Shown in pieces: positions 63,688 through 64,000 of a stretch of 64,000 nucleotides of DNA. The position numbers and the translations under genes are program-made. Each line of letters starts with the position of its first letter. Position 1 is the stretch's first letter. The stretch is from positions 1,488,001 through 1,552,000 of the forward strand of contig NZ_CP076023.1 in the NCBI RefSeq assembly GCF_018623035.1, in the 5' to 3' direction. Source of the DNA: Cellulomonas dongxiuzhuiae. GTDB taxonomy: Bacteria > Actinomycetota > Actinomycetes > Actinomycetales > Cellulomonadaceae. A model generated the notes under the pieces. It was not told where the DNA came from and made no database searches. It saw only the letters and a list, made by a program, of their open reading frames with translations.

Positions 63688-64000
63688 GCGCCGTGCCGCA
63701 GCAGCCGACCGCCGCAGCCCACCCCCGGGGCGCCGTGGCCGTGGAGGTCGAGGGCGTCTCCCGGGTGTTCGGTGGCAGGTCCGCACCCGTCGTGGCCCTC
63801 GAGGACGTCGACCTGCGGGTCGCCGCGGGGGAGTTCGTCTCGCTCATCGGTCCGTCCGGCTGCGGCAAGTCGACGCTGCTGCGCCTCGTCGCCGACCTCG
63901 ACGAGCCCACCTCCGGGACCGTGCGGGTCTTCGGCAGCAGCGCTCGCGAGGCCCGTCTGGCACGGGACTACGGCATCGCGTTCCAGCAGGCCGGGCTCCT
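63684..64000 (+). CDS. ABC transporter ATP-binding protein (3' end outside window)
   Basis: The first 105 residues are visible: a GTG start overlapping the permease stop, VEVEGVSRVFGGR, Walker A IGPSGCGKST and the beginning of the Q-loop IAFQQAGLL. This is the SsuB/TauB/NrtD type of ATPase and the partner of the preceding permease. The binding protein of this transporter is presumably beyond the window edge. Confidence 0.88.
   Translation, partial: MSAVPQQPTAAAHPRGAVAVEVEGVSRVFGGRSAPVVALEDVDLRVAAGEFVSLIGPSGCGKSTLLRLVADLDEPTSGTVRVFGSSAREARLARDYGIAFQQAGL

Overview
The window is very GC-rich, densely packed DNA from an actinobacterium. Many genes start with GTG, several look leaderless, the clpP1-clpP2-clpX order is present, an FHA/FtsK-type VII secretion ATPase sits next to a WXG100-like protein, and F420 (deazaflavin) functions are present. 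A CBM2-linked secreted esterase, a second large secreted esterase and a DUF916 protein point to a polysaccharide-degrading member of Cellulomonadaceae or a close relative. That taxonomic placement is inference. No phage, insertion sequence, CRISPR array or rRNA was seen.

Layout. 1-2.5 kb: an Eis-like acetyltransferase (cut by the window edge), a membrane SpoIIE-type phosphatase and an alkyltransferase-like protein. 2.5-9.6 kb (minus): a sulfur operon headed by a cysteine-rich leader peptide, then ssuB-ssuA-ssuC (sulfonate-type ABC uptake), acs (acetyl-CoA synthetase), metY (O-acetylhomoserine sulfhydrylase) and a CoA-binding protein. 9.7-14.1 kb: a membrane acyltransferase with an SGNH domain, a luciferase-like oxidoreductase, and a GntR/DUF1648 pair. 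14.2-16.1 kb (minus): cysE and cysK, with a second cysteine-rich leader peptide before cysK. 16.3-20.6 kb (plus): a secreted esterase with a WxL-like C-terminus, a DUF916 membrane protein and a LacI regulator, which look like one regulated surface-display unit. 20.7-23.4 kb: tRNA-Pro, a second SpoIIE-type phosphatase, a small membrane protein and tRNA-Gly.

23.7-28.6 kb (plus): the proteostasis block tig, clpP1, clpP2, clpX, then a chorismate mutase. 28.7-34.2 kb: an Rv2629/Vms1-like protein, an acyl-CoA ligase and an amino-acid ABC transporter. 34.4-40.4 kb: valS, a CGNR regulator divergent from an EamA exporter, and a secreted sugar dehydrogenase. 40.5-46.1 kb: a uridine-kinase-like protein with a lost P-loop, an FGD-like F420 oxidoreductase, cofE, a NYN-like protein, a frameshifted DUF418 membrane protein, an HhH-GPD glycosylase and a methyltransferase.

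46.3-51.2 kb (plus): a three-ATPase EccC/EssC-type protein and its WXG100-like neighbour. 51.2-52.9 kb (minus): a class F sortase with a DUF3494 ice-binding-type surface protein. 53.0-56.0 kb (minus): a FecBCD-type ABC transporter resembling the proposed F420-0 importer. 56.3-59.2 kb (minus): the CBM2 esterase and a MocR-type regulator. 59.4-64.0 kb (plus): a reductive pyrimidine or hydantoin catabolic operon (beta-ureidopropionase, dihydropyrimidinase, luciferase-like oxidoreductase, ABC permease, partial ABC ATPase).

Three themes stand out. First, two separate sulfur loci are each preceded by a polycysteine leader ORF and a hairpin, suggesting cysteine-responsive attenuation. Second, F420-0 import, CofE tail addition and F420-family enzymes lie within about 15 kb, suggesting salvage rather than full synthesis. 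Third, two different surface-anchoring logics (a WxL-like domain with DUF916, and a class F sortase with its substrate) occur in the same window.
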